Below the pieces are notes generated by a model, which was not told the DNA's origin, did not search any database, and saw only the letters and a list, made by a program, of their open reading frames with translations. From Sophora flavescens (lineage: Eukaryota > Streptophyta > Magnoliopsida > Fabales > Fabaceae), in the NCBI GenBank assembly GCA_030762895.1, contig CM061066.1, positions 122,108,552 to 122,172,551 of the forward strand: a DNA stretch of 64,000 nt, in the 5' to 3' direction. This document shows, one piece after another, positions 1 to 13,229 of the stretch (the stretch's first letter is position 1; the number at the start of each line of letters is the position of its first letter). The translations under genes were made by a program, and so were the position numbers.

Positions 1-6
1 CGAAAG

Positions 7-20
7 TGGCTCTGATACCA
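7..20 (-). other. Primer-binding site of a minus-strand LTR retrotransposon
   Basis: On the minus strand this reads TGGTATCAGAGCCA, the usual plant PBS complementary to the 3' end of initiator tRNA-Met. It is followed two bases later on the plus strand by TGTTGGGGA, as expected for the end of an LTR. The internal region of this element lies to the left, outside the window. Confidence 0.75.
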
Positions 21-22
21 CT

Positions 23-440
23 TGTTGGGGATTTGATCAGGGCCACGAAACCTCCATAGAGGTAATGACCATGCGAGCAACCATAACGATTGGCATAATT
101 AACTTGGATCCTAAAGCTTCACTATGATTGGCTATCTCAACAATAACGATATAAAGTTGACGGTAAAAACCTATTGCTAAACTTTTAAAAATATAGCGAT
201 TGATGCTTGTGAAAAAAATTATTGGACTAAAACCAAAGAAACCATACTTTTGAGTGACTAAAAACTTATTTAAACCAAAAAAAAAATTAAACAATTTCAT
301 TAGAGTTGGATATATAACTCACTGTCCGCATTCTTGTCTGGGGATTACTTGCAAGACTATACGACTTGGTCTGCTTAACACATGAATTAAACATGTTGGG
401 ATCAGCTGATTCACTTGCTAATCTGTTAACTTATTTAATT
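23..440 (-). mobile_element. 5' LTR fragment of a minus-strand retrotransposon (probably Ty1/copia or gypsy)
   Basis: The stretch begins TGTTGGGGA next to the tRNA-Met primer site at 7-20, so it should be the 3' end of a 5' LTR read on the minus strand. A minus-strand TATA-like GTTATATATCC lies at about 308-319. The outer LTR boundary could not be fixed; 440 is a guess from where the composition changes. The superfamily cannot be told from an LTR alone. Confidence 0.4.
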
Positions 441-1385
441 TTTTGTTGAAAAAAATCACTTAATTAATAAAAAAAGTAACCATGAAACGGTGCTACCCAA
501 GGTAACATTTTATAAAGATGACATTAATTGACAAAATTGATAACCACCTTATGAACAACAACAAAGGATGACGATGAAAAAGAAGACCGACCTATTCCTG
601 TAGTGGAAGCACCAATCTCCAACCCCATAAAAATCCATGAATATCCAGCTATGGCACTCTTTTCCTGTCTAAGAACAAGAATCAGAAACAATTGTGTTAA
701 GATTTAAACCTTTAAATTTGAATTTGTGGGGACTGGCAAGATGAGTGCGTTGTTGGAGTAAGTTTTTAGTACACATAAGATGAAGGAAAGGAAAAGGAGG
801 ACGACCACATAGCTATTTGGCAATGAAGGTTTAGTTTATGAAGACATATAGTTACTTATATGAAGACGAAAAATTAGGAACTTGGAGTCGTGGGAAAAGG
901 AATAGAGTGTTGGTCACATGTTCTATATAACTCTAATGAGTAATGACATGACCAAATACGAAAAATAAAAATAAAAATAAAAAATAGCACTATTTCAACT
1001 GCATGTGCCATGAGATTTCTTTTAAACAAACCCAACTACTTTTCTAACCTTTTTCTTTTTATTATTATTATCTTATAAAAGCAAAACACCACTCAATTCT
1101 TTATCACCTTAACTCTTTGGAAATTGTTGTAAACGAGTTAGAAATTCTATAGTTTTATTTTACGACTCGAAATTCATTTTCCTGATCAATAAAGCCTTAC
1201 TGATAGTGAAAATGTAGATCGGGCTCTTCTGAAATTTTCAATCGAAATTTTAACCGTAGCTTCGATGAAATAAATTATGAAAATAATTTTTGTTTATTAA
1301 AATAATCTCCAAATTTAAAATATTAAACACGCATCCACATACATAAGTACAGATTATTAAGAAACAGAAAAATCAAAGTGTTACA
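441..1385. other. AT-rich stretch with no recognised feature
   Basis: No ORF, RNA gene or repeat that I recognise. It may be flanking DNA or unrecognised LTR sequence between the fragment at the window start and the LTR beginning at 1386. Confidence 0.4.
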
Positions 1386-2600
1386 TGTAACACCCTCGGG
1401 GCATTACCTCCTAATTACATGTAGAAATAAATTAAAAGGAAGGTTTACTGGTTACTTTTGAAAAAACTTTTATTATTTTCATAAGTCTGAAAAATATGGG
1501 GTGTTACAATTTTTTTTCTTTTTCTTTTCTGCGTAGTACTTCATAAAATATGATGCATAACACAATAATACAAATTATATTATACTCACCAACATACATA
1601 GATTGATTTTGTTCAAAAACAAACTCTTGAAAATATTTCATTATTCACAACAAAATTTCAAGCAGGTTTTCAGACCACATACAACGACTTTCTCAAAATA
1701 AACAACTCCAAAGAGAAATCCTAAGCCGGTCGTTCTACAGACAACTATTAGAAAGAACACTATAGATCTCACCACAAAACCCTCGCCAGCCTCTTCAAGG
1801 ATTGGAAGTACTATCCTTAAGTGAGGTTATGAACTTCTTCACACCACTTGTCCTCGTGTAACTAAGCACCACAGCAAAGAGCCAGGAAAACAAGATATAT
1901 TGTAAGGGTGAGATACCAATATATGGATGAATTATGATAACTACAAGCCCAAAACACAAACAACAAATACAGATAATCAATCATATTCAACATATAATTT
2001 CGAGTAAAAGCCTAATATCACAGAATGCACCGTCTTTTTTTTAAAAAAAACATATGGTACTTCTATATTTCAACGTTCTATTCTAATCTCCGGAGATCCC
2101 AACTTATTTAAAAGATGAGCTGATCAAGCTCGATTTCCAATAAGGCACAACGTGTTTTTCCACGGCACTGCCCAAAACTCCTGGCACGATGATCAACGTG
2201 TATGGATGTCCATAGCATACTGTCCAACACAAGACACGGAAACCAAGGCATATGGACTTCATTGTCCATCAAGGCACAATGAAACAACGTAGCATGAAAT
2301 ACCTTACCCTTCAAGGCATTCATACGAAACAACGTGGGCACGTATGCCAAATGCATGTAAAAACATATTTTTTTTCACAGCTTTTCTTCGTGTTTCATTC
2401 TTTCGTTCGTCGAGGCTCAAGGCTCACGACCATCCATAAATTTTCAATGTTTTAAAACTTTCATTGTCGACACAGGACGTTTTAGCCCGAGTGTCCAATC
2501 ACAACAGTCCTAGACCTGTGCACTAGTCTTAGACTTTGTGGTCGTAGAAAACAACTTTCACCTTTTTACTACTTTCAACACGTTTTATCACAACATATGT

Positions 2601-2785
2601 AGGACAGACAGTCCACAACAACAAAAATAGGACACACAGTCCATAACAACTTGTCTAGGTCACACAGTCCACAACAACGTGTATAGGACACACAGTCCAA
2701 AACAACGTATATAGGACACACAGTCCACAACAACGTAAATAGGACACACAATCCACAACTTTATATATAGGACACGCAGTCCACA
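2601..2785. repeat. Seven ~30-bp tandem hairpin units in LTR A
   Basis: Seven units each carry GGACACACAGTCC or a close variant, an inverted repeat GGAC-5-GTCC, separated by CACAACAACGTAAATA-like spacers. LTR B has five units at 11957-12085. Confidence 0.85.
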
Positions 2786-3612
2786 GCGTTGTGATACAGA
2801 TTATCGATCTACGTGCTTTAACTCTAGTATCCCGACGTCTTGGTTACTAGGTTCACTTTTCAACGTTATTTTTCGTTCAGTGAAAATACAAAACGAAAAC
2901 TTTTGTAACTTTTCCAAGTTACAGGATAATTTTAATTTGGATAAAATCCTTTGAAAAACTACTTTTGAAATCTATCTTTAAAAAAATCTTAAGTTATAGA
3001 AAATCGTTTTCTTTTCTAAAAATCCATTTCATTTTACAAGAACGCCTTTTTCTAAAACTTTTAAAAAAACTTTATGAGGAGAACCGCTCTAAAGGTGTTG
3101 TAAATAAAAATTTCCTTTCAAAGGACTTGAAAATGAGCTTACTTTTCTTTGTGGTCATTTTCCATGAGTTATCCTCAAAAATTCATATTTTTCTTAAAAT
3201 AAAATCTCTTAAGTTCCCAAAATAATTTTTTTTCATCTTCATAAAAATTTATTTTAAATTTCTTAAATCTTCACCCAACGTTAAAATAATATTTTTCATT
3301 CTCCTTTATCAAAATGCTGCTTCAAAATTCAAAATCTTTATTGTGTGACTTTCCTCATAAGTTTTCTTAAAGCTTTTATCTTGCATTAATAATTGAGCTC
3401 TAACCAATGGTTAGGCTTTCATGCAACAACTAAGCAACTTACAACAATTATAACACTGCCAACAAAATACATGTATTCATAATTCATCACAAATCATATA
3501 CACATATAAATCAATCCAATATATCATCAAAGCCACAAGAATTCAAAGATTTAACTAAAACAGCCACATCAACAATCAACTTCTACAACCACATAAAATC
3601 AAACACATCAAG

Positions 3613-3617
3613 CACAT
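3613..3617. repeat. Left target-site duplication CACAT
   Basis: CACAT immediately precedes the solo LTR at 3618 and is repeated at 5734-5738. The uninterrupted paralogous site in LTR B, near 12910, has a single CACAT. Confidence 0.95.
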
Positions 3618-4711
3618 TGTAACATCCCAAAAATTAGCTACTAGGTAATTTAATAGGAATTGAATTATTATAATGATTATAATTCAAGTTTAGAAGTTGT
3701 TAAAATCTCATAAGTGATTTAAAAGAATTTAAATAGATAGTTTTGGGTGTTTTAGGCTCAATTTCACACAAAAGACCTCCTATGACCGGATACCAAACTT
3801 AAATGGATATTTAATAGCCAAAATGAACTATTTTAGACTTGATGTCTTCATAAGAAATGTATATATGTATCTTAGCTTTCCATATATACCAAATTGGTCC
3901 GAATTGGATTTTTGTAGCTCAAGTTATGACCAAATTCGTACATACTATTTGGGTTTCAGCGTCAGAATCATTTTTATAACTTCTATCCTAGTTTTAATCA
4001 TATAAATGTCCGTTTAAGATTTTGTGGTCTTCATGAAAGTTGTAGATATTTCTTTTATTTTTCCAACAACATAAAATTCATAATTTTTGAATATCTACAA
4101 CTCAAGATATATGCGAAATACAGAGCGTATGCTGGGTAAGTGGGCCTGACACGTTTTCACACGTTTTGGGCTATTGGGGGCTTTATAAATAGAATCTTAA
4201 CACTCTTAGGACGCGTTTTGAACCTTAACTACACCTATAAACTCAAAAGCGGTTAAGAAGAGAAGAAATTTAAGGATTGGGAAGAAAAAGTTGTGGAAGA
4301 GGGAGTCTAGGAACAGGAAGATGAGGAGAACTCTTGGCAAACGCTAGGATTCACCGTAGGAAACGCTTGGAGCTACTTGGAGGCCTTCAAGAGGTGAACA
4401 ACAATAAGATTTCGAATCATTTCCATGGTATATGTGTTTTTTTGTGATAGTAAGGGTTTACCTATGATTTTGGGAGATTTTAATGGAGATGCATGTTGTA
4501 AATAACCTAAACTCTAAAATTGGGGGTTTCTTAAAAAGATGAATAAATTGATTAATTGATGGTGAACGTGCTTAATCATGTATGATGTGTTGTGATATTC
4601 CTGATTGTTTGTTATTGGTGGAAATTTATATGTTTAAATTGTGGAAAATATTTTGTTACATACATGAGGCATGACATGTGTGAATTATAATATGTTGTAT
4701 GATGTTTGCGA

Positions 4712-4935
4712 CAATACCACCTATGATAGGGGTATCGAAAAGTAATACCGTTGTAATGGGGTATTGAAAGTAACATCTCCATATAATTGGGATGTCGAAA
4801 AAGAGCAATACCGCCTATAAAAGGGAATCGAAAGTAACACCGCAACATGTTGGGGTGTCGAAAAGGGAGAAATACCGCCATGTGCATATGGGAGGTATCG
4901 AAATATAAATGTCCCCGACAAGAGGGTGACATCGA
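4712..4935. repeat. Degenerate ~30-bp tandem hairpin units in the solo LTR
   Basis: About seven diverged units of the pattern ATACCRCC...GGGGTATCGAAA; each carries the complementary arms TACC and GGTA. The same block occurs in every family-2 LTR in this window. Confidence 0.75.
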
Positions 4936-5416
4936 AACACTCCTCATGAGAAAGGATGGGCAATGGGATGCCATTGTCGTGTGATGTGTGAGATTTATGG
5001 CATGCCGGCAAGAGACCAATTTAGGATTGAGGTCTCCGAGCCACTCGGATTATTTTTAAAATTATTTGGTATGTGGAATGTGATGCATTGAAGTGATTTG
5101 TCCTTATGCTATATGTTTTTGAGTTGTTGATATTACTGTTATTATTAAGTGTATTTTAATATATATTATTTTTCACAAATTAGCAGATACCATGGACAGT
5201 TTTTTTGGTTACCGCGCTGGCGGAGAACAACATTATTTTCAAAACATTTTATAATTGTATTGTTGTTCGTTGAGATTTTATATCTCATTAAAAAATGTTA
5301 TTTTCAGAGTCCGAGGTCATCGTTGTTGACGACGCAAAGACTTGAGGAATATATCTTTTAGCTTTTGGTTTGGTTAGTATTGTGGGATGGATTATGAGGA
5401 TCATGTAGACGTCGTC

Positions 5417-5509
<93 letters not shown>
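5417..5509. repeat. (TTA)n microsatellite
   Basis: About 31 uninterrupted TTA units within the solo LTR. The other family-2 LTRs have no such run at the equivalent place, so the expansion postdates their split. Confidence 0.97.
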
Positions 5510-5733
5510 TCTCGGATTGTAGTAGACGCCCGGTTTTGAGGCTTTTCAATTTATTTCATTGTATTAGATTTTTATCTCTACTTTGATAATTATTTTATTA
5601 TCATGAGATTATTTTCAGACTCAAATAAAAAATTTGTGAAATTTGTATGTTATGAATTTTACCTTTATTAAACAGTTTTAAAGGATTTTACTATTTTTAT
5701 GAATGGGTTACTAATGTAACGAATGGCGTTACA

Positions 5734-5738
5734 CACAT
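5734..5738. repeat. Right target-site duplication CACAT
   Basis: Second copy of the duplication that flanks the solo LTR, directly after its terminal ACA. Confidence 0.95.
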
Positions 5739-6004
5739 AGTTATCATAATTAAATATCCTTCTGGATTTCTCCCCTTACCTGATTCGACGGGTAGGAAGA
5801 GTCTTTGTTTTCCGGTGCTGCCCAAAGCCAACTTTCTTTGCCCACAACGTGCCGCAAGTCTAAGAATTAAGCGAATGACTTAAATTAAAACAACAAAGTC
5901 ACCTTATCTTTCCATGTATAAATTTTGCCCATGATTAGAAAAATGATGCTAGAAATGTCCGATTTCTTTAAATTCTTGGATTACATTTTATTCAAAACTT
6001 ACTC

Positions 6005-6010
<6 letters not shown>

Positions 6011-6053
<43 letters not shown>
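6011..6053. repeat. (TA)n microsatellite in LTR A
   Basis: Uninterrupted TA run with a counterpart at 13181-13227 in LTR B, so it predates the copying of the LTR. Confidence 0.95.
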
Positions 6054-6054
<1 letters not shown>

Positions 6055-7113
6055 TTTAATCCCATATTTTTTTTATATTTACATAATCACTGATTTATAG
6101 ATTATTTTATGCCCAAAAATCTTTACTTGATCGTGTTAAAAGATAATATTTTCAAAAATCATATTTTTCATTAAAAATTTTAGGATGAAATCTTTTATAA
6201 AAGCATTTTCAGAATAACAGTGGGTTTAAAATGTGAATGAACACTCAAATGACTTTTAAAATTTTTGAAAATTTAATTGAAGGTACCCAACTCACACATC
6301 AACACAGTGCAGTTGGCCCCATGTAAAAATTCAAAGGCATTAATTTATTAAAAATCAAACACTGCCTCTATTTGCACAAGATTTTTCCAGAAATCCAATT
6401 TCACCAATATGTAACTTTATGAAATTGTTTCTCTTCATATGCACGTGTAAAAATCTCATATCTTCAACCATACTTTTTTTATACTTCAGTATCTGCCCAG
6501 AAAATTTTATAAAGAATTTAACTTTCAAAGTCATATTTAAAATCACCATGCAACCAACTATGTACATATTTTCGCAGACAGAATTTGGTTCCACTTTGAC
6601 AGGTGTTTTGACCTAGTAAATCTTATCCAAATATCAATATATTATATATAAAATTAAATCCCCAAAAGTCTTCTTTCCAAATATGTATTTAGTGTTCAGA
6701 AATACGTTTTCTATAAAAAGTTATGGGCTCACGAATATTATATGCCATGCTGTCAGACTTGTGTTTTCACATATTCTAACACATGAAGTTCTTATTTTTC
6801 AATTTAGCATCATCCACAAGTCACAAACTCAACATGCAAGGGCCTTAGACCCTTAAACACATGCATGTATCAAAGGATTTTAGATCAAGCATATGAGAAT
6901 TGAACAAAACACCAACTTTGCACTACCTAGGGCATTTCGGCCAACCTATAGAAAATAGGTTTGAAGAAAATTTTTGTCACATGCAAATCAATAAGATGAA
7001 AGTAGATGTGAGTATGAGTTCATACAAATTGATTTCTTGTTAAAGAGATGTCTTTAAAGATTTTTCTCAAAATTTATAACTAGAAATATGAACATGCAAC
7101 ATAAAAGAAAAGG

Positions 7114-10100
7114 TTTCTTGCAAGTTTAAATAAAATGATGAAAAGTAATAAATGAAACCATTATTCAATATCACATCCATCAAGTTCACATCAAGTCTTT
7201 CAATTTTTGTTAAAATAAAATTTTAGATTTAAGTAAAATAATGGTTACTTATCAAAATTAAAAAAATAATTGTGCGTAAGGTCATGATGTTGTGTAATAA
7301 ATGGAGTTACTATTCAAGTCAAATCAAGTCTCATCAAATTTGCATCAAATCTATTTTAAATAATTTTTTTGTTTCATTTTGACCCCGAATTAGACGGGAT
7401 CTTGTATCCCAAGATTCTATATAGTATTTTTCGTCGCATACCACTCTTCTATCGATAGCCTCATAACACAATTGACCCCCAAGGTCCATTACTGTACTTT
7501 CTACATTTAATTCTTCCTTAGGTGACAATGAAATCCATGCATATTCTTCGCTCTACTTATCCTCAATTCCTTCTTCATATATATTATTAACAAATCCATC
7601 TTAATTTCTCACACATAAAGATATAATCAAAACTTAGTCTCCTATTCCTTTAATACTAATCCTTTAGAAAGGCCTTCATTCAACATCTTGAACTATTACT
7701 ATCAACATCAAGATTTAAACTAAGATTCCAACTTTTCTTACAACATACATATCCATTTATACTCAAAAGTCTATGTTGCAGTTTCAGTCGTTTCATTCCT
7801 CTTATTGCTAACTCCATAACATAATTTATTCCTATGTCGTTCTCTTTCATCCTCGAAATTTTCTAGCATCAGATTATATCCACTATTCGTGACTTTAAAT
7901 CTTAGTTCCTCCCACATTAAGGACAAAATCAAAATTTGATCACTTATATTTTTTTAATCATTGATCCATTAGGGACTTCTTTCTCACATCTAATTCTCAT
8001 ATTCGTTACCAAGATAAAAACTAACTTTACCCAACATACATCAACTTCCTACTCGAGATATACAATTGTAGTCTTAGCCCCTCTCTGAACGTAGTCTACT
8101 TTTCCAGATTCTATCAAAATCACATACTTCAAGTCTCCAATCAAAGTGTCATAATACTCCTTAAGATGATCTGAAGTCGAAAAGGAACCTCATTGAGTAG
8201 GATTATCTAACTCATCAATCTTGAACTTCCTCAGAAACTTAACTTTTTATAAAAGTTTATTCCTCTCGCTTGAACCCATTTCAGTGAAATTACTATTCAT
8301 ATTTCATTCACAACACACACAACAGTTCCTATTCAAGATATCCCATCGTAGTCTTAGTTTCCTTTGAACATATTCTACCACTCCAAAATTATATCATAAT
8401 CATACATTTCAATCTTAAAGAACATGATTACACTCCTTCATGAAACTATAACCAAAAAGGAATCACTTCGATTTGAATCATCTAAAGCCATAAATCTTGA
8501 AATTCTCTAACAACTTAGTTTTACTCAAGAACTCCCCTTTATTGCTCCTGTTCAGCTTAGGGAAACTAATATTGACATTTCTCTATAAATCTCCAATCTC
8601 ATAAAATCAATCTTAACCATGGATACTGATCATTACCCTAGATCCCTTTAACAGTGTTCTACCTCGATCAACATATGATTCATAAAAATTTCCTCTCTTA
8701 TTGTCATTGATCTTAATGATTCACATCTTACTAGTCACAACTATACCTCAACAAAACTTTGGTCACTTCTTATCCATCCAGCTAAAGAGATGATCGTAGT
8801 CAAATACTACCCTTACTCCCAAATCAACTTCCTAAAGATCATGTTATTTTCGTGCTTGTCTACTCAAGTTGAGGTTGCTCCGTTAAAATCAGTCTCAACT
8901 TGTCCTCAATACTTGGAGCGGATTTTCATGACAACATTGACAAATTTTGGGTATTCATTTTGAAACGAAATTTGAAGATATTCCATGGAGTCTGGTCAGT
9001 CCTATGATACCTTTATCGGTTAGCTTATCCACTTCATAGTGGATCTTAACAGATAAAAAGGATGTTAACTTCGTTAGTCTGTCCACGATCGCTCGAAACA
9101 AAAAGAATCTCTTGGAGGACTTTCGGTAAACGAAATCCATCGCGACACTAATTTCTTGACAAGGAATGTCTCAAGCATCAAGTTATCTATCTTTTACTAT
9201 ACTTGACAAACTCTGACATCCTGGTGTGAATTAGATATCCATCTTCATGACTCGTGAGATAGATTACATGTCAATGACATTTGTAGGGTAAAGTTGATCA
9301 AGGATTACAAATCCTTTCTAACTATAATAAGGCATGGTCTTGGAGGTTACAGAAAGAATTTTTTTTTTCAAGAAGAGAAGTTTCTTGATTTCATTTTCAC
9401 AAACATCTAGAGGATAATTTCATCGATTCGAAAGATTCAGGAACATCCCATATGAAAAAAAAAGATTCTTCAATTAGGTTCGTGGATGTAAAAAATGCAT
9501 GACCAATACACATTTACAAACATGAATCTAATAAAGTTGATCCTTCCATTAGAATTTTCCTTGGATAGTTTTAACTCTGAGAGTAGTCAACGTACTACAA
9601 GACGTTCGTCAAAGGATGATTTCAAAGGGAATTAGACCGACAAAATTGGATTGAGTCACATTTACCAAAAGTAAAAGTGACTAGCAAGAGCTTCATCAAG
9701 AAGCTTTGGTGACTAAGAAATCATTTGGGTTATAACTCAAGAAATAGTTAGAACAAATTTAAGAGTCCTGATAGATTTCAAATCATACTCAAGAAAGTTC
9801 ATTTGACACACACAAACTTGAATACTACGATTGTTTGATACAACCATAAGGACTCGAAGAAAAAATGTCAACTGACACCTTCATAAAGAATCAAATAGTA
9901 CAGTGAGGAGTTTTCTTAAAAATGAGACACTCATTATAAGAGTGAAGACTCAGATTGGTTTGTCTTGACTTCATACAAGCACAAAGGTCTTTTTAAACAC
10001 GCATTAATCCGGTTTGTTGTCGCCTTCCGCATTCTTCTCTGAACTGCGTAGGATAATCGATGACTTAGCACATCTCTTAGTCGTGTGAATGGTTGATCTT

Positions 10101-10718
10101 TCCTCGTAAGGTGAGTGAACGACTGCAAAATCTTAGACAGTTCCTTGACGAGACTTTGAAATTAATCCGTTAACCAAATAACTACGGATTTTAGTCACCG
10201 TCCGCGGTCACCTTAAAAAAAATGGTGCTTCATCCTTATGAGCAACACTGACACTCCCCTCGGGACACACTTGGTCCCCTAACAATTCTGACATCAATCT
10301 CCCTTTTAAGTCAAGTCATCTAACTCGACTAATTTTGGAGGTGACATCCTACATGAAGCGATGGAAATTCGATTGAATCTAGGAATTAGATCAATCTAAT
10401 ACTCAATATCCTTCGTAGGGACAAACATGGAACATTCTCAGGGAATACTCCCGGAAAATTTTCCACAATGGGTACTTCATTCAAAGGCCTGACACCATCC
10501 CAAAAGGGTAAACGAACGTGTCAGCATGAATCAACGTACCATTTACTAATCATGAGTTCTCACAAGATCTCAACCAACTCAGAAGCCATCAAAACACACC
10601 TATCGGTGCGTCAACACACATTGTTTCGACAAGAAAATAATTCAAGCAATGACCAACAGAGATCACACAAAAAAACATAACGGACCTATTCCCCAAGGTT
10701 CCCGAAAGACTCGACCAT
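7114..10718 (-). pseudogene. Decayed pol region of a minus-strand Ty3/gypsy chromovirus
   Basis: No open frame survives, but two islands are readable on the minus strand. At about 10045-10128 the translation contains THLTRKDQPF, the typical end of reverse transcriptase leading into RNase H. At 8955-9140 it contains MDFVYRK, then IVDRLTK and RLHG, the order of motifs in the integrase core around its first catalytic Asp. The order RT then integrase toward the left agrees with the primer site at 10719-10729 and LTR B to the right. Only about 600 bp separate the RT end from the primer site, so gag, protease and most of RT are missing. The left part, 7114-8900, gave nothing recognisable. Confidence 0.7.
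8955..9140 (-). pseudogene. Integrase core fragment, Ty3/gypsy
   Basis: A 61-residue open stretch starting MDFVYRKSSKRF and including IVDRLTKLTSFLSVK and RLHGISSNFVSK. In Ty3/gypsy integrases the matching block is M-D-F-V...W-V-I-V-D-R-L-T-K-S-A-H-F...R-L-H-G-V-P...S-D-R, where the Asp of MDF is the first catalytic residue. It is an isolated piece of the dead pol region. Confidence 0.75.
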
Positions 10719-10729
10719 CTCTGATACCA
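10719..10729 (-). other. Primer-binding site of the minus-strand chromovirus
   Basis: Minus-strand TGGTATCAGAG, an 11-base match to the tRNA-Met PBS, four bases inside the boundary of LTR B at 10734. It defines LTR B as the 5' LTR. Confidence 0.8.
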
Positions 10730-11956
10730 CAAATGTAACACATCCCCTCCTTGGGCATTACCTCCTAATTACATGTAGAAATAAATTAAAAGGAAGTTTT
10801 ACTGGTTGTTTCCGGAAAAACTTTTATTATTTTCATAAGTCTGAAAAATATGGGGTGTTACAATTTTTTTTCTTTTTCTTTTCTGCGGAGTACTTCATAA
10901 AATAGGATGCATAACACAATAGTACAAATTATATTATACTCACCAACATACATAGATTGATTTTGTTCAAAAACAAACTCTTGAAAATATTTCATTATTG
11001 ACAACATAATTTCGAGCAGGTTTTCAGACCACTTACAACGACTTTCTCAAAATAAACAACTCCAAAGAGAAATCCTAAGCCGATCGTTCTAAAGACAACT
11101 ACTAGAAAGAACTCTATAGTTCTCACCACAGAACCCTCGCCAACCTCTTCAAGGATTGGCAAAACAATCCTTAAGTGAGGTTAGGAACTTCTTGACACCA
11201 CTTGTCCTCGTGTAACAAAGCACCACAACAAAAGGCTAGGAAAACCTGATATACTGTAAGGGTGAGATACCAATATATGGATGAATTATGACAACTACAA
11301 GCCCAAAACACAAACAACAAATACATATAATCAATCATATTCAACATATAATTTCCATCAAAAGGATAATATCAGAGAATTCACCGTCATTTTTTTAAAA
11401 AAAAAACATATGGCACTTCTATACTTCAACGTTCTATTCTAATCTCTGGAGATCCCAACTTCTTTAAAAGATGAACTAATCAGGCTAGATTGCCAATAAG
11501 GCACAACGTGTTTTTCCACAGCACTACCCAAAACTCCTAGCAAGATGATCAACGTGTGTGGATGTCCATAGCATACTGTCCAACACAAGGCACAGCAACC
11601 AAGGCATATGGACTTCATTGTCCACTAAGGCACAATGAAACAACGTAGCATGAAATACCTTACCCTTCAAGGCATTCATACGAAACAACGTGGGCACGTA
11701 TGCCAAATGCATGTAAAAACATATTTTTTTTCGCAACTTTTCTTTGTGTTTCGTTCTTTCCTTCGTCGAGGCTCAAGGCTCATGACCATCGATAAATTTT
11801 CAATGTTTTAAAACTTTCATTGTCGACACAGGAATTTTTAGCCCAAGTGCCCAATCACAACAGTCCTAGACCTGTGCACTAGTCTTAGACTTTGTGGTCG
11901 TAGAAAACAACTTTCACCTTTTTACTACTTTCAACACGTTTTATCACAACGTATGT

Positions 11957-12085
11957 AGGACACACAGTCCACAACAACGAAAATAGGACACACGGTCCAT
12001 AACAACGTATATAGGACACACAATCCACAACAACGTAAATAGGACACAGTCCACAACTTTATATATAGGACACACAGTCCACAAC
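11957..12085. repeat. Five ~30-bp tandem hairpin units in LTR B
   Basis: Same GGACACACAGTCC-bearing units as in LTR A, but five instead of seven. Confidence 0.85.
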
Positions 12086-13178
12086 GTTGTAATACGGATC
12101 ATGGATCCACGTGCTTTAACTCTAGTATCCCGCCGTCTCGGTTACTAGGTTCACTTTTCAACGTTATTTTTCGTTCAGTGAAAATACAAAACAAAAACTT
12201 TTGTAACATTTCCAAGTTATCGGATAATTTTAATTTGGATAAAATCCTTTGAAAAGATACTTTTGAAATCTATCTTTAAAAAAAATCTTAAGTTATAGAA
12301 AATCTTTTTCTTTTCTAAAAATCCATTTCATTTTATAAGAACGCCTTTTTCTAAAACTTAAAAAAAACTTTTTGAGGAGAACCGCTCTAAAGGTGTTAAA
12401 AATAAGAAATTCCTTTCAAAGGACTTGAAAATGAGCTTACTTTTCTTTTGTGATCCTTTTCCATGAGTTATCCTCAAAAATTCATATTTTTCTTAAAATA
12501 AAATCTCTTAGCTTCCCAAAATATTTCTTTTCATCTTCATAAAAAATTATTTTAAAGTTCTTAAATCTTCACCAAACATTAAAATAATATTTTTCCTTCT
12601 CCTTTATCAAAATGTTGCTTCAAAATTCAAAATCTTTATTGTGTGACTTTCCTCATAAGTTTTCTGAAAGCTTTTATTTTCCATTAATAATTGAGCTCTA
12701 ACCAATGGTTAGACTTTCATGCAACAACTATGCAACTTACAACAATTATAACACCGCCAACAAAATACATGTATTCATAATTCATCACAAATCATATACA
12801 CATGTCAATCAATCCAATATATCATCAAAGAGACAAGAATTCAAAGATTTCACTAAAATAACCACATCAACAATAAACTTATACAACCACATAAAATCAA
12901 ACACATCAAGCACATAGTTATCATAATTAAATATCCCTCAGGCTTTCTCCCATTACCTGATTCGACGGGTAGTAAGAGTCATTGTTTTCGGGTTCTGCCT
13001 AGAGCTAACTTTCTTTGCCCGCAGCGTGCCGCAAGTCTAAGAATTAAGCAAATGACTTAAATTAAAACAACAAAGTCACCTTATCTTTCCATGTATTAAT
13101 TTAGGCCATGACTTGTAAAATGATGCTAGAGATGTCCGATTTCTTTAAATTCTTGGATTACACTTTATCCAAAACCTA

Positions 13179-13180
<2 letters not shown>

Positions 13181-13227
<47 letters not shown>
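13181..13227. repeat. (TA)n microsatellite in LTR B
   Basis: Uninterrupted TA run matching the position of the run at 6011-6053 in LTR A. Confidence 0.95.

Positions 13228-13229
<2 letters not shown>

Larger units (their letters stand above)
3618..5733 (+). mobile_element. Solo LTR, family-2 Ty3/gypsy chromovirus
   Basis: A 2116-bp insertion that starts TGTAACATCC and ends GGCGTTACA, flanked by the 5-bp duplication CACAT. The uninterrupted version of the target is present in LTR B, so both boundaries are exact. It is homologous to the LTRs at 42697-44864 and 48515-50673, sharing a TATA box (CTTTATAAATAG near 4180), the ATACC...GGTAT hairpin repeats and the end GTTACA. No internal sequence is present, so it is a solo LTR, most simply left by recombination between the two LTRs of a full element. 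Its U3 start differs somewhat from the other copies, which suggests an older subfamily. Confidence 0.93.
1386..7113 (-). mobile_element. LTR A (3' LTR, minus strand) of an old Ty3/gypsy chromovirus, interrupted
   Basis: This stretch is a near-copy of 10734-14280 over its whole length apart from a 2.1-kb insertion at 3618-5733. It begins TGTAACACC like LTR B and, read on the minus strand, its end resembles the ends of the LTRs of the large array at 20688-41479 (for example AAGTAACCAG followed by a TTTATTTCT motif). Similarity to LTR B stops near 7113, inside what should be U3, so its U3 end has been lost or replaced. The related internal region lies to the right and LTR B carries the primer site, which makes this copy the 3' LTR of a minus-strand element. 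Confidence 0.75.

Noticed and set aside
7..20. Possible tRNA-Met gene fragment
   Set aside because: Only the 3'-end complement is present and it abuts an LTR terminus, so it is a primer-binding site. The same holds at 10719, 24724, 30311 and 44869.
2965..3225. 86-codon Lys/Phe-rich plus-strand ORF in LTR A
   Set aside because: The equivalent place in LTR B (12250-12520) is frameshifted and the composition only reflects AT-rich DNA.
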